Source: DATDDB01 sp035260545 (GTDB taxonomy: Bacteria > Pseudomonadota > Gammaproteobacteria > Burkholderiales > Gallionellaceae). From it: 64,000 nucleotides of DNA. The stretch lies in assembly GCA_035260545.1 (NCBI GenBank), contig DATFUZ010000040.1:5686-69685 (forward strand), written 5' to 3'. The notes beneath the pieces were generated by a model. The model worked only from the letters and a program-made list of their open reading frames with translations. It was not told the DNA's origin and made no database searches. This document shows, piece by piece, positions 17,539 to 26,439 of the stretch (positions within the stretch are counted from its first letter, which is position 1; each line of letters opens with the position of its first letter). A program made the position numbers and the translations under genes.

Positions 17539-18549
17539 TCACGAAAACTGCTTCAGGAATTGAAGATCGTTTTCAAAGAACAGCCTGAGGTCGTTCACGC
17601 CATAGCGCAGCATGGCGAGGCGCTCCACGCCCATGCCGAAGGCGAAGCCGGTGTACTTCTCGCTGTCGATGCCGACGGCCTTCAGCACGTTGGGATGCAC
17701 CATGCCGCAGCCGCCCACCTCGAGCCAGCGCGCGCCCCAGCTCATGTCGATCTCGGCGGAAGGCTCGGTAAACGGGAAGAACGAGGGGCGGAAGCGCACC
17801 TTCAGCTGATCGGACTCGAAATAGTGCTGCAGAAAATCGGCCACCACACCCTTGAGGTCGGCAAAACTCACCTTCTCGCCCACCCACAGGCCTTCCACCT
17901 GGTGGAACATGGGCGAATGGGTGGCGTCCGAATCCACGCGGTATACCCGGCCAGGCGCAATGACGCGCACGTCCGGCATGGCCGGCAGGTGCTTGTGCTT
18001 CTCCACATGGGCCTGCATGTAGCGGACCTGGATCGGCGAGGTGTGGGTGCGCAGCACATGCTGACCATCGACATAGAAGGTGTCGTGCATGGCGCGCGCC
18101 GGATGGTCTTCCGGCATGTTGAGCGCGCTGAAATTGTAGAAATCGTTCTCGATCTCCGGCCCTTCGGCCACGGCAAAGCCGATGGAGTGGAACAGGGTTT
18201 CCATGCGCTCCAGTGCACGCGTCACCGGGTGCAGGCCGCCGCTCGCAGCACCGCGGCCCGGCAGCGTGACGTCCAGCGCCTCGGCCGCCAGGCGCGCATT
18301 GAGCGCCTGCTGCTGCAAGGCATCGCGCCGCGCCTGCAGTGCGGCCTCGATCTGCTGCTTCACTTCATTGATGCGCGCGCCGGCCTTGGGCCGTTCCTCT
18401 GCCGAAAGCTTGCCCAGCCCCTTGAGCAGGGCGGTGAGGCTGCCCTCCTTGCCGAGGTAGCGCGCCTTGGCGTTTTCCAGCGCCGCGGGCTCATCGGTCG
18501 CGGCGAAGGTTTTCAGCGCGTCATCGAGTATTTGTTGGAGTTCTTGCAT
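17539..18549 (-). CDS. pheS: Phenylalanine-tRNA ligase alpha subunit
   Basis: A 336-residue catalytic subunit. Class II motif 2 is visible around FRPSFFPFTEPSAEIDM and motif 3 around GFAFGMGVERLAMLRYGVNDLR; an N-terminal coiled coil (MQELQQILDDALKTF) binds tRNA. The ATG at 18549 is preferred over an upstream in-frame TTG at 18561. It is 56 bp after rplT with an intrinsic terminator between, and 103 bp before pheT, an unusually wide gap for this pair. Confidence 0.97.
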   Translation of the reverse strand: MQELQQILDDALKTFAATDEPAALENAKARYLGKEGSLTALLKGLGKLSAEERPKAGARINEVKQQIEAALQARRDALQQQALNARLAAEALDVTLPGRGAASGGLHPVTRALERMETLFHSIGFAVAEGPEIENDFYNFSALNMPEDHPARAMHDTFYVDGQHVLRTHTSPIQVRYMQAHVEKHKHLPAMPDVRVIAPGRVYRVDSDATHSPMFHQVEGLWVGEKVSFADLKGVVADFLQHYFESDQLKVRFRPSFFPFTEPSAEIDMSWGARWLEVGGCGMVHPNVLKAVGIDSEKYTGFAFGMGVERLAMLRYGVNDLRLFFENDLQFLKQFS

Positions 18550-18563
18550 GGTTGCTTTCAAAC

Positions 18564-18591
18564 AAAAAAGGAGGCTGTCGCCTCCTTTTTT
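18564..18591 (-). terminator. Terminator/attenuator between rplT and pheS
   Basis: AAAAAAGGAGGC, loop of four, GCCTCCTTTTTT: a perfect 12-bp stem that works as an intrinsic terminator on either strand. It starts 14 bp past the rplT stop and ends 14 bp before the pheS ATG. In E. coli an attenuator with the pheM leader peptide sits in the same gap; here there is no room for a leader peptide, so it may only reduce read-through into pheST. Confidence 0.75.
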
Positions 18592-18605
18592 GCGTCACGC
18601 CAGTG

Positions 18606-18965
18606 TTACGCGCCGAGACCGGCTTTTGCCTGTCCAACGATCTGCGCAAAGGCAGCCTTGTCGAACACGGCCAAGTCGGCCAGCACCTTGCGATCGATCT
18701 CGATCGCGGCCTTCTTCAGGCCGTTCATGAAGGCGCTGTAGGTGATTCCCTGCTCGCGCGCAGCAGCGTTGATACGCGCGATCCACAGGGTGCGGAACTG
18801 GCGCTTGCGCTGACGGCGGTCGCGGTAGGCATACTGCCCGGCCTTCATCACCGCTTCCTTGGCGATGCGGTATACGTTCTTGCGGCGGCCGCGGTAACCC
18901 TTGGCCTGTTCCAGTACTTTCTTGTGGCGCGCGCGCGCCGTTACACCACGTTTGACTCTTGGCAT
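18606..18965 (-). CDS. rplT: 50S ribosomal protein L20
   Basis: A 119-residue, strongly basic protein beginning PRVKRGVTARARHKKVLEQAKGY, the standard L20 N-terminus. It binds 23S rRNA early in 50S assembly and, in E. coli, represses its own operon by binding the leader mRNA. It is ten bases after rpmI in the infC-rpmI-rplT unit. Confidence 0.98.
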   Translation of the reverse strand: MPRVKRGVTARARHKKVLEQAKGYRGRRKNVYRIAKEAVMKAGQYAYRDRRQRKRQFRTLWIARINAAAREQGITYSAFMNGLKKAAIEIDRKVLADLAVFDKAAFAQIVGQAKAGLGA

Positions 18966-18975
18966 TTTCTACTCC

Positions 18976-19173
18976 TTAGGCGTAAGGCATCATGGCGCGC
19001 ACGGACGCCGTGTTGGTTGCGTGGACTTCGGCTGTGCCGCGCAACTGACGCTTGTTCTTGGTCGTTTTCTTGGTGAGGATGTGGCGCTTGAACGCTTGCG
19101 AGCGCTTGACGCTGCCACTGCCGCGCACCTTGAAGCGCTTGGCGGCGCCGCTCTTGGTCTTCATCTTGGGCAT
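18976..19173 (-). CDS. rpmI: 50S ribosomal protein L35
   Basis: A 65-residue basic protein, PKMKTKSGAAKRFKVRGSG at the start, standard L35. The ATG at 19173 with AAAGGAG upstream defines the start. The 134-bp gap back to infC is larger than the others in this operon and could hold the L20-type autoregulatory leader; I did not resolve a pseudoknot there. Confidence 0.97.
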   Translation of the reverse strand: MPKMKTKSGAAKRFKVRGSGSVKRSQAFKRHILTKKTTKNKRQLRGTAEVHATNTASVRAMMPYA

Positions 19174-19307
19174 GACTGCTCCTTTACATTTATTGGATGA
19201 CGCCGGGTGTTTCCTGACAGGAACGCTTGCTGACCCGCTCGCCACTTATCTGGGGCTGGTACTGCACGCCACGCCGGCCGCCCCTGGGCCGCCGCGACGG
19301 TAAAACG

Positions 19308-19826
19308 CTATTTCTTCTTCGGCGCCAGCACCATCACCATCTGGCGGCCTTCCATCTTCGGGAACTGCTCGACAACCCCATATTCCTCCAGGTCACCCTT
19401 GATGCGCTCGATCAGGCGCATGCCGATTTCCTGGTGGGCCATCTCGCGTCCCCGGAAGCGCAGGGTGATCTTGGTCTTGTCGCCCTCGCCCAGGAACTTG
19501 ATCAGGTTGCGCAGCTTGATGTTGTAGTCGCCTTCGTCCGTACCCGGACGGAATTTGATCTCCTTGATCTGCACCTGCTTCTGCTTGAGCTTGGCTTCGT
19601 GCTGGCGCTTGCTCTCGGCATACTTGAACTTGCCGAAATCCATCACTCGGCAAACCGGAGGCTCCGCCAGGGGGGCGATTTCCACCAGGTCCAGTTCCGC
19701 ATCTTCGGCCATGCGCAACGCTTCCGCAATTGCGACCACGCCCACCTGTTCACCATCCGCGCCAATGAGCCGCACCTGCGGTGCCGTTATTTGCTCATTG
19801 GTGCGTTGCGATTTTTCCTGTGCTAT
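19308..19826 (-). CDS. infC: Translation initiation factor IF-3 (AUA start)
   Basis: IF-3 binds the 30S subunit, discriminates against non-AUG start codons and prevents early 50S joining. The conserved N-terminal region (SQRTNEQITAPQVRLIGADG) lies upstream of the first ATG-like codon in frame. It can only be included by starting at ATA, 19826-19824, which has GGAG seven bases upstream. This gives 172 residues, a normal IF-3 length. Rare AUU/AUA/AUC starts are a known feature of infC and allow IF-3 to repress its own translation. It starts 17 bases after the thrS stop. The C-terminal domain ends MEGRQMVMVLAPKKK. Confidence 0.94.
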   Translation of the reverse strand: MAQEKSQRTNEQITAPQVRLIGADGEQVGVVAIAEALRMAEDAELDLVEIAPLAEPPVCRVMDFGKFKYAESKRQHEAKLKQKQVQIKEIKFRPGTDEGDYNIKLRNLIKFLGEGDKTKITLRFRGREMAHQEIGMRLIERIKGDLEEYGVVEQFPKMEGRQMVMVLAPKKK

Positions 19827-19843
19827 TTGTATTCTCCAAAAAA

Positions 19844-21757
19844 TTAAGCCGCGCCACCCGGATGCATTTCGGCCAGCAAGCGCGCTATCAGCGCCTGCAC
19901 CGGCATCTGGCCCAAGTCTTCACCTTTACGGGAACGTACGGCAACGAGGCCTGCAGCCATCTCCTTATCGCCGGTTATCAGTTGATACGGCAGTTTCTGC
20001 AGGCTATGTTCGCGTATTTTATAGGTAATTTTCTCATTACGCAAATCCGTTTGCACGCGGAAGCCGGCGCCCTGCAATTGGCCCGCCACCTGCGCCGCAT
20101 AGCCTTCCTGCGCCTGGGAAATATTCATCACCACCATCTGCACCGGGGCCAGCCACAGCGGGAAGGCGCCGGCGTAGTGCTCGATCAGGATGCCAATGAA
20201 GCGCTCCATGGAGCCGACGATGGCGCGATGCAGCATCACCGGGGGTTTGCGGCTGTTGTCCTCGTCCACGTACTCCGCGCCCAAGCGCACCGGCAGGTTG
20301 AAGTCGAGCTGGATGGTGCCGCATTGCCACAACCGGCCCAGCGAATCCTTGAGGGTGAACTCGATCTTGGGGCCGTAAAATGCGCCCTCGCCCGGCTGCA
20401 GGTCGAATTCCAGCCCGTTCTGCCTGAGCGCAGCCGCCAGGGCGGTCTCGGCCTTGTCCCAGGTCTCGTCGGTGCCGACGCGCTTCTCCGGCCGGGTGGA
20501 AAGCTTCACCAGCACGTCGTTGAAATCGAAATCGGCATAGACGGCCTGCAGCATCTTGATGAAGCTGGCCACTTCGCCCTCGATCTGCGCTTCGGTGCAG
20601 AAGATGTGGGCGTCGTCCTGGGTGAAGCCGCGCACCCGCATCAGGCCGTGCAGCGCCCCGGAAGGTTCGTTGCGGTGGCAGGAGCCGAATTCCGCCAGGC
20701 GCAGCGGCAGATCGCGGTAGCTATGCAGGCCGTGGTTGAAAATCTGCACATGGCCCGGGCAGTTCATCGGCTTGACCGCGTAGTCGCGGTTTTCCGAGGC
20801 CGTGGTAAACATGTTCTCGTGGTAGTTCTCCCAGTGGCCGGATTTCTCCCACAGCACCCGGTCCATCATGGTCGGCGTGCGCACCTCCTGGTAGCCGTGC
20901 TCGATGAACTTGCGGCGCATGTACTGCTCCACCTCCTGCCACAGCGTCCAGCCGTTGGGGTGCCAGAACACCATGCCCGGCGCCTCGTCCTGCATGTGAA
21001 ACAGATCGAGTTGCTTGGCGAGGCGGCGATGGTCGCGCTTTTCCGCCTCCTCCAGCATGTGGAGATAGGCGTCGAGATCTTCCTTTTTCGCCCACGCAGT
21101 GCCGTAGATGCGCTGCAGCATCTCGTTCTTCGAATCCCCCCGCCAGTAGGCGCCGGCCACCTTCATCAGCTTGAACGCCTTGAGCTTGCCGGTGGAGGGC
21201 ACGTGCGGGCCGCGGCACAGGTCGGTGAATTCGCCCTCGCTGTAAAGCGAAACGTCCTGATCCGCCGGAATGGACTCGATGATCTCCGCCTTGTAATGCT
21301 CGCCGATGCGCTTGAAATACGCCACGGCCTCGTCGCGCGGCAACACGCGGCGCGTCACCGGCAGGTCGAGCTTGGCCAGTTCCGCCATGCGCTTTTCGAT
21401 TGCCGCGAGATCCTCAGGCGTAAAGGGGCGCGCAAAGGAAAAGTCGTAATAGAAGCCGTTTTCGATGACCGGGCCTATGGTCACCTGCGCCTCGGGAAAC
21501 AGTTCCTTCACCGCATAGGCCAGCAGGTGGGCCGTGGAATGGCGAATCAGCTCCAGCCCTTCGGCATCCTTGTCGGTGACGATGGCGAGGCCGGCGTCAC
21601 CCTCGATCAGGTGCGACGCGTCGACCAGCTTGCCGTCCACCTTGCCTGCCAGGGTCGCGCGCGCCAGCCCGGCGCCGATGTTGGCGGCCACTTCCGCCAC
21701 CGTGACGGGCTGGGGGAAACTGCGTTGCGATCCATCCGGCAGGGTGATGACGGGCAT
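19844..21757 (-). CDS. thrS: Threonine-tRNA ligase
   Basis: A 637-residue class II synthetase with TGS domain (MPVITLPDGSQRSFPQPVTV), HxxxH-containing editing domain (IRHSTAHLLAYAVKELFP), catalytic core with the zinc-site region MNCPGHVQIF, and C-terminal anticodon-binding domain. It charges tRNA-Thr and edits Ser-tRNA-Thr. The ATG at 21757 was chosen over a TTG five codons upstream. It is first gene of the thrS-infC-rpmI-rplT-pheST-ihfA block with a strong promoter at 21829-21857 and a hairpin terminator in the leader. Confidence 0.97.
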   Translation of the reverse strand: MPVITLPDGSQRSFPQPVTVAEVAANIGAGLARATLAGKVDGKLVDASHLIEGDAGLAIVTDKDAEGLELIRHSTAHLLAYAVKELFPEAQVTIGPVIENGFYYDFSFARPFTPEDLAAIEKRMAELAKLDLPVTRRVLPRDEAVAYFKRIGEHYKAEIIESIPADQDVSLYSEGEFTDLCRGPHVPSTGKLKAFKLMKVAGAYWRGDSKNEMLQRIYGTAWAKKEDLDAYLHMLEEAEKRDHRRLAKQLDLFHMQDEAPGMVFWHPNGWTLWQEVEQYMRRKFIEHGYQEVRTPTMMDRVLWEKSGHWENYHENMFTTASENRDYAVKPMNCPGHVQIFNHGLHSYRDLPLRLAEFGSCHRNEPSGALHGLMRVRGFTQDDAHIFCTEAQIEGEVASFIKMLQAVYADFDFNDVLVKLSTRPEKRVGTDETWDKAETALAAALRQNGLEFDLQPGEGAFYGPKIEFTLKDSLGRLWQCGTIQLDFNLPVRLGAEYVDEDNSRKPPVMLHRAIVGSMERFIGILIEHYAGAFPLWLAPVQMVVMNISQAQEGYAAQVAGQLQGAGFRVQTDLRNEKITYKIREHSLQKLPYQLITGDKEMAAGLVAVRSRKGEDLGQMPVQALIARLLAEMHPGGAA

Positions 21758-21788
21758 AAACGATCTCTGCAAAGAATGTGGTTAAAGC

Positions 21789-21814
21789 AAAACAAAAATG
21801 CGGCCCGGGCCGCA
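21789..21814 (-). terminator. Hairpin terminator in the thrS leader
   Basis: On the minus strand TGCGGC-CCGG-GCCGCA (21814-21799) is followed by TTTTTGTTTT. It can end transcription coming from the MBL gene (stop at 21891). It also lies just after the predicted thrS promoter, so thrS transcripts must pass through it. Confidence 0.65.
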
Positions 21815-21828
21815 AGTGAAGGCGTTGG

Positions 21829-21857
21829 ATTATACCGGGTGCGGCAATGGCGGTCAA
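21829..21857 (-). promoter_or_regulatory. thrS operon promoter
   Basis: TTGACC (21857-21852), 17-base spacer, TATAAT (21834-21829), a near-consensus sigma-70 promoter reading into thrS with a leader of about 65 bases. Prediction only; based on hexamer match and spacing. Confidence 0.75.
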
Positions 21858-21890
21858 AGATTCGGCCCCCCGTCCCGGCGGCCAAACGCC

Positions 21891-22661
21891 TTACTCCGCG
21901 AGGCCGCGCCAGGCCAGTCCGTGGTCCTGCGTGGCGACGGCGATCCATTCCGGCGCGCAGCCCAGCGCACCGCTGAGCGCCGCCACCGCCAGTTCCGGCG
22001 TGTTGTTCTTCTGGCTCAGGTGCGCCGCCACCAGGTGCCGCAGGCGGCTGGTATCCAGTCGCGCCAGCAGCGCAGCCGCCTCGACGTTGTTCAGGTGACC
22101 GTGCCGTCCGCCCACCCGCTGCTTGAGAAAATAGGGATAGTCGCCGTTAGCCAGCATTTCGGTGTCGTGATTGCATTCCAGCACCAGCGCATCGCAACCG
22201 CCCAGCACGGCCTCGATGTGCGGCGTGGCGCAACCGGCATCGGTCAGCACGCCCAGTTTGTGTGCGCCGTCGCTGAACACATACTGCACCGGCTCGGCCG
22301 CGTCGTGCGGCACGATATAGGGGCGCACCTCGACATCGCCGACGGCAAACGGTTCATGCGGACTGATCTCGGTGACTTTGCCGAGGCCGGCCAGCGGCTT
22401 ACGGTGCTCGCGCAGCGTGCCGTGGGTGAGCCAGACCGGAAGATCATACTGCCGCGCCACGCGCGCAACACCGCTGATGTGGTCGCTGTGTTCGTGGGTG
22501 ACGACGATGCCACCCAGCTGTTCGGGCTCCAGCCCCAGCCGGCGCAGGCGCATGGCGGTTTCGGCAACGGAAAAGCCGCAATCCATCAGCAGCGCCGTGA
22601 CGCCTGCCTGCACCACGAGCGCATTGCCCTCGCTGCCGCTGCCCAACATGGCGAAGCGCAT
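21891..22661 (-). CDS. MBL-fold metallo-hydrolase (WalJ/YycJ-like)
   Basis: A 256-residue metallo-beta-lactamase-fold protein. The metal motif THEHSDH lies near residue 54, with further ligands in PHDAAEP, VLECNHD and AAHLSQ. The N-terminus MRFAMLGSGSEGNALVV is typical of the YycJ/WalJ group, proposed 5'-exonucleases or phosphodiesterases in DNA repair or wall homeostasis. It follows bamC by about 48 bp in the dapA-bamC-mbl set. Exact substrate unknown. Confidence 0.88.
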   Translation of the reverse strand: MRFAMLGSGSEGNALVVQAGVTALLMDCGFSVAETAMRLRRLGLEPEQLGGIVVTHEHSDHISGVARVARQYDLPVWLTHGTLREHRKPLAGLGKVTEISPHEPFAVGDVEVRPYIVPHDAAEPVQYVFSDGAHKLGVLTDAGCATPHIEAVLGGCDALVLECNHDTEMLANGDYPYFLKQRVGGRHGHLNNVEAAALLARLDTSRLRHLVAAHLSQKNNTPELAVAALSGALGCAPEWIAVATQDHGLAWRGLAE

Positions 22662-22709
22662 GAGAGGCGCTCTCTCGGTCAGTCCGCTGAAATCCGGGCG
22701 GCGCAGGGC

Positions 22710-23303
22710 TTACTGCTGGCCCAGCGCCTTGTATATCGCATCGATGGTCTTGCTGTTTGCATCGCTGGACGGACCTTTGCCGCCCGCAATGAAAATCTCG
22801 CAACTCGGCGCAGAACCGGGAACGCTGCCCCGGACGTGCAACTGGCCGCCGCCCTTCAGGTAATAAAGGCCCTTGCTGCGATCCTTGTCTTCCGGGGTAA
22901 TGTTGGCTGCATCGAGCGCCTGGCTGACGCGCAGCCAGCAACGGTCGAACGGCTCGGCAAGCATGATGCTGTTGCCGCCGCCCGGCTTGGCCTGCAGCGC
23001 GGGATGGGGAACCGCCGCCACCACGGGCGCGGTCGCAGGTGCGGCCGCTTCGGCCGTAGTCGGGCAACCGCAGGTCTGCCCCCCCAGCGCGCCGCTCTTG
23101 GCATATTCCGAATAGGTCGCGGAGCTCACAGCACCGCTCGGCACGGCGTACCTGCCATCATTCTTGGGCATCACCAGGTCCGGCGGCATGTCCAGCGGAC
23201 GGCCCTTCCCCGCACCCGCCACGTATTCGTCGCGCGGCTTGTCGCTGCTGCATCCCGCCAGCATCGCGGCCGCCACCATGCACATCAAAATCGTCGTCTT
23301 CAT
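22710..23303 (-). CDS. bamC: Outer-membrane assembly lipoprotein BamC
   Basis: A 197-residue lipoprotein. The signal peptide MKTTILMCMVAAAMLAGC has a lipobox with Cys18. The next segment PRDEYVAGAGKGRPLDMPPDLVMP is the conserved N-terminal stretch of BamC that contacts BamD. It is much shorter than E. coli BamC (about 344), with one helix-grip-like domain visible, as is common in betaproteobacteria. ATG 23303 is preferred over one two codons upstream because the AGGA lies at better spacing. dapA is 34 bp upstream, the classical dapA-bamC (nlpB) pairing. Confidence 0.88.
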   Translation of the reverse strand: MKTTILMCMVAAAMLAGCSSDKPRDEYVAGAGKGRPLDMPPDLVMPKNDGRYAVPSGAVSSATYSEYAKSGALGGQTCGCPTTAEAAAPATAPVVAAVPHPALQAKPGGGNSIMLAEPFDRCWLRVSQALDAANITPEDKDRSKGLYYLKGGGQLHVRGSVPGSAPSCEIFIAGGKGPSSDANSKTIDAIYKALGQQ

Positions 23304-23337
23304 GTTCATCCTGTCACTCATTCGTCTAACCAGGCCG

Positions 23338-24213
23338 TCAAATGATGCCTGCCTGGCGCATCGCATTCTCGACCGCGGGCTGCGCCGCCGCCGCAAGCGG
23401 CGTCAGCGGCAGCCGCAGCGCATTCTTCATCTTGCCCATGCGCGCCACCGCCCACTTCACCGGGATGGGATTCGCCTCAACGAACAGATTGCGATGCAGG
23501 CCGAGCAGGCGGTCATTGATCTCGCGCGCCTTCGCCACCTCGCCGGCCAGCGCGGCGGCGCACATTTCGTGCATCAGCTTCGGCGCCACGTTTGCGGTCA
23601 CCGAGATCGTGCCCGCCGCGCCCATCAGTATCAGCGCCAGGGTGGAGGCATCGTCGCCGCTGTAAATGGCGAAGTCTTTCGGAGCCCGCTGGATCAGGTC
23701 GCAACCGCGCTCGATCCCGCCGGTCGCATCCTTGATGCCCACGATATTGGGGATCTGCGCCAGGCGCAGCACGGTGTCGTTGCTCATGTCCGCCACGGTG
23801 CGGCCGGGGACGTTGTAGAGTATCTGGGGGATGTCGACCGCCTCGGCGATGGCCTTGAAATGCTGGTACAGGCCCTCCTGGGTCGGCTTGTTGTAGTACG
23901 GCACCACGCTCAGGCTGGCATCCGCGCCCACCTTCTTCGCCTGCTTCGACAGCTCGATGGCCTCGCGCGTGGAATTCGCGCCGGTGCCGGCGATGATGGG
24001 CATGCGCCCGGCGGCATGCTTCACCGCCTCCTCGATCAGCGCGACGTGCTCATCCACGTCCACGGTCGGGGATTCGCCGGTGGTGCCCACCACCACGATG
24101 CCGTCCGTGCCCTGTTCGATATGGAAATCGATCAGCGCGCGGAACGCAGCCATGTCCAGGCTGCCGTCCTCCAGCATCGGGGTAACGATTGCAACGATAC
24201 TGCCCTTGATCAT
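23338..24213 (-). CDS. dapA: 4-hydroxy-tetrahydrodipicolinate synthase
   Basis: A 291-residue TIM-barrel enzyme condensing pyruvate with aspartate semialdehyde in lysine and diaminopimelate synthesis. Schiff-base lysine lies in GIKDATGG, the catalytic Tyr in ILYNVPGRT, and GTTGESPT is the substrate loop. Length and motifs are standard. It heads the dapA-bamC-MBL unit and is divergent from the SDR gene at 24339. Confidence 0.97.
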   Translation of the reverse strand: MIKGSIVAIVTPMLEDGSLDMAAFRALIDFHIEQGTDGIVVVGTTGESPTVDVDEHVALIEEAVKHAAGRMPIIAGTGANSTREAIELSKQAKKVGADASLSVVPYYNKPTQEGLYQHFKAIAEAVDIPQILYNVPGRTVADMSNDTVLRLAQIPNIVGIKDATGGIERGCDLIQRAPKDFAIYSGDDASTLALILMGAAGTISVTANVAPKLMHEMCAAALAGEVAKAREINDRLLGLHRNLFVEANPIPVKWAVARMGKMKNALRLPLTPLAAAAQPAVENAMRQAGII

Positions 24214-24338
24214 GATGCCCTGCCAACAATACGCGAAGTAATCATTTTACCCCAATCGCACCGCCTTACGCGACCAAACCCGCATGGCCGGCCGCCGCCT
24301 GCTAGAATCCGGCCACGACCCGCCCGAGGGAGGACACC

Positions 24339-25127
24339 ATGGACGCAAAAACCGCCGTCATCACCGGAGCTTCCAGCGGCATCGGCCTGGAACTGGCCCG
24401 TTTGTGCGCCGCCGACGGCTACGACCTCGTGCTGACCGCTCGCCGCACCGAACTGCTGCGCGCGCTGGCCGACGAACTCACCCTTGCCTGCAATGTCACC
24501 GTCCACATTCTGCCCATGGATCTCGCCCGGCCGGACGCCCCTGCGGCCCTGTGGCGGGCGGTCACCGGCCTCGCCCCCACGGTCGACATCCTCATCAACA
24601 ACGCGGGCTTCGGCGACGCCAGCGCCTTCGCCGACGAGCCGGTCGAACGCATAGACGGCATGCTCCAGCTCAACATCGCCGCGCTCACCGCCCTCACCCG
24701 CCTCGCGCTGCCCGGCATGCTGGCCCGCGGGCGCGGGCGCATCCTCAACGTCGCCTCGCTCGCCGGGATGACGCCGGGCGGGCCGGGCATGGCGGTATAT
24801 TTCGCCTCCAAGAGCTACGTCCTCTCCTTTTCGCGCGCCATCCGCCGCGAACTGCGAGGCAGCGGGGTGAGCGTCACCGCATTGTGCCCGGGCCCCACCG
24901 CGACCGGCTTCGAGGCTGCCGCCCATGCCCAGGACACCCTGCTCTTCCACTGGACCCGGCCGATGGCGGCTGCGGACGTGGCGCGCGCCGGCTATCTTGG
25001 CCTGCACCGCGGCGCAGCGGTGGTCCTGCCGGGCTGGATGAACAAACTCACGGCGCTCACCGCGCGGCTTTCCCCGGCTGCCGGCGTGATCGAGGTCAAC
25101 CGCCTTCTGCTGCAACGACGCCGATAG
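24339..25127 (+). CDS. Short-chain dehydrogenase/reductase
   Basis: A 262-residue classical SDR. Cofactor motif TGASSGIG (residues 9-16), NNAG (about 87-90), catalytic Ser in NVASLAG and YxxxK in YFASK. The Arg in LTARR after strand 2 favours NADP(H). GAGGGAGGAC precedes the ATG. It stands alone, divergent from dapA and convergent with dctM (18 bp between stops). Substrate cannot be deduced. Confidence 0.92.
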   Translation: MDAKTAVITGASSGIGLELARLCAADGYDLVLTARRTELLRALADELTLACNVTVHILPMDLARPDAPAALWRAVTGLAPTVDILINNAGFGDASAFADEPVERIDGMLQLNIAALTALTRLALPGMLARGRGRILNVASLAGMTPGGPGMAVYFASKSYVLSFSRAIRRELRGSGVSVTALCPGPTATGFEAAAHAQDTLLFHWTRPMAAADVARAGYLGLHRGAAVVLPGWMNKLTALTARLSPAAGVIEVNRLLLQRRR

Positions 25128-25145
25128 ACTGCTGCCTGGGCGCGC

Positions 25146-26429
25146 TCAATGGCGGATCAGGGCGAGCGAGAGGCCGGGCCAATAGGTGATGATGAGCACC
25201 GCCGTCGCCAGGATGGCGACGAAGGGCAGCACCGCGCGGAAGATCTCCAGCATGGGCCGGTCGAAGCGGTACATGGCGATGAACAGATTCATGCCCATGG
25301 GCGGCATGAGGTAGGCGATTTCCATGTTGGCAAGGAAGATGATGCCCAGGTGCACCGGGTTGATGTCGTAACCCACCGCAATCGGCAGGATCAGCGGCAC
25401 CATGATGACCAGCGCGGAGAAGATGTCCAGCATCATCCCCAGCGCCAGCAGGAACAGGTTCAGCAGCAGCAGAAAGCCCAGCGCGCTGTGCACATGGCTG
25501 CGGATGTAGCCCAGCAGCCGGCTGGGAATTTCCGCATCCAGCAGATAGTTGGTGGAAGCGAGCGACATGCCGAGCACGATCAGGATGGCGCCCACCAGCA
25601 CCATGGACTCGCGCATCAGCTTGGGCAGCGCGGTGAATCTGATCTCGCGGTGGATCAGCACCTCGACGATGAACACATAGATCGCCGTCACCGCCGCCGC
25701 CTCGGACACCGCAAAGAAGCCGCTGTAAATGCCGCCCAGCACCACAAAGGGCAGCGGCAGCTCCCAAGCCGCCGCGCGCAGCGCCCCCAGCGCCTCGCGC
25801 ATGCTGAAAGGCGTGCGCGCCTGCACCACGCCGCGCCGCTGCCACAGGCCATACACCGCCAGCATCACCACGATCAGCACCCCGGGGAGGATGCCCGCCA
25901 GGAACAGGTCGGAGATCGACACCGCACGGCCCACATTGAGCTGCTGCGCCACCACCCCGTAGAGGATGAGCGGCAGCGAGGGCGCGAACAGCAGCCCGAT
26001 GCTGCCCGAGGTCGTCACCAGGCCGAGACTGTAGCGCTCGGGATAGCCCGCCTGTTTCAGCGCCGGATAGAGCAGCCCGCCCAGCGCCACGATGGTCACG
26101 CCAGAGGCCCCGGTAAAGGCGGTGAACATGGCGCAGATCGCCAGCGACACCGCTGCCAGTCCGCCCGGCATCCAGCCGAAGAACACATTGGTGATGCGCA
26201 CCAGGCGTTGCGGCGCGCCGGACTCCGCCAGCAGGTAACCGGCGAAGGTGAAGAGCGGAATGGCGAGCAGCACCGGCATTTCCGCCAGGCTGTATATCTC
26301 CAGCGGCACCACCGTCAGGTTGGTGCCCTCCAGCCAGAAATTGAGCAGCACGGCCGCACCGATCACGGCGAACAGCGGCGCGCCCAGCAGCGCCAGCAGG
26401 ATGAGCACGATCCCCACGACGATCAGCAT
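25146..26429 (-). CDS. dctM: TRAP transporter large permease DctM
   Basis: A 427-residue, very hydrophobic protein with about 12 membrane segments. Typical DctM patterns include GASGVTIVALGGLLYPALKQAGYP, GSIGLLFAPSLPLILYG and the tail MPPMGMNLFIAMYRF. It is the sodium-coupled transport subunit of a tripartite ATP-independent periplasmic transporter. Its ATG is ten bases after the dctQ stop. Confidence 0.95.
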   Translation of the reverse strand: MLIVVGIVLILLALLGAPLFAVIGAAVLLNFWLEGTNLTVVPLEIYSLAEMPVLLAIPLFTFAGYLLAESGAPQRLVRITNVFFGWMPGGLAAVSLAICAMFTAFTGASGVTIVALGGLLYPALKQAGYPERYSLGLVTTSGSIGLLFAPSLPLILYGVVAQQLNVGRAVSISDLFLAGILPGVLIVVMLAVYGLWQRRGVVQARTPFSMREALGALRAAAWELPLPFVVLGGIYSGFFAVSEAAAVTAIYVFIVEVLIHREIRFTALPKLMRESMVLVGAILIVLGMSLASTNYLLDAEIPSRLLGYIRSHVHSALGFLLLLNLFLLALGMMLDIFSALVIMVPLILPIAVGYDINPVHLGIIFLANMEIAYLMPPMGMNLFIAMYRFDRPMLEIFRAVLPFVAILATAVLIITYWPGLSLALIRH

Positions 26430-26439
26430 GCGCCGCCCC

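Noticed and set aside
19781..21976. 731-codon open frame on the plus strand
   Set aside because: Antisense to thrS; shadow frame.
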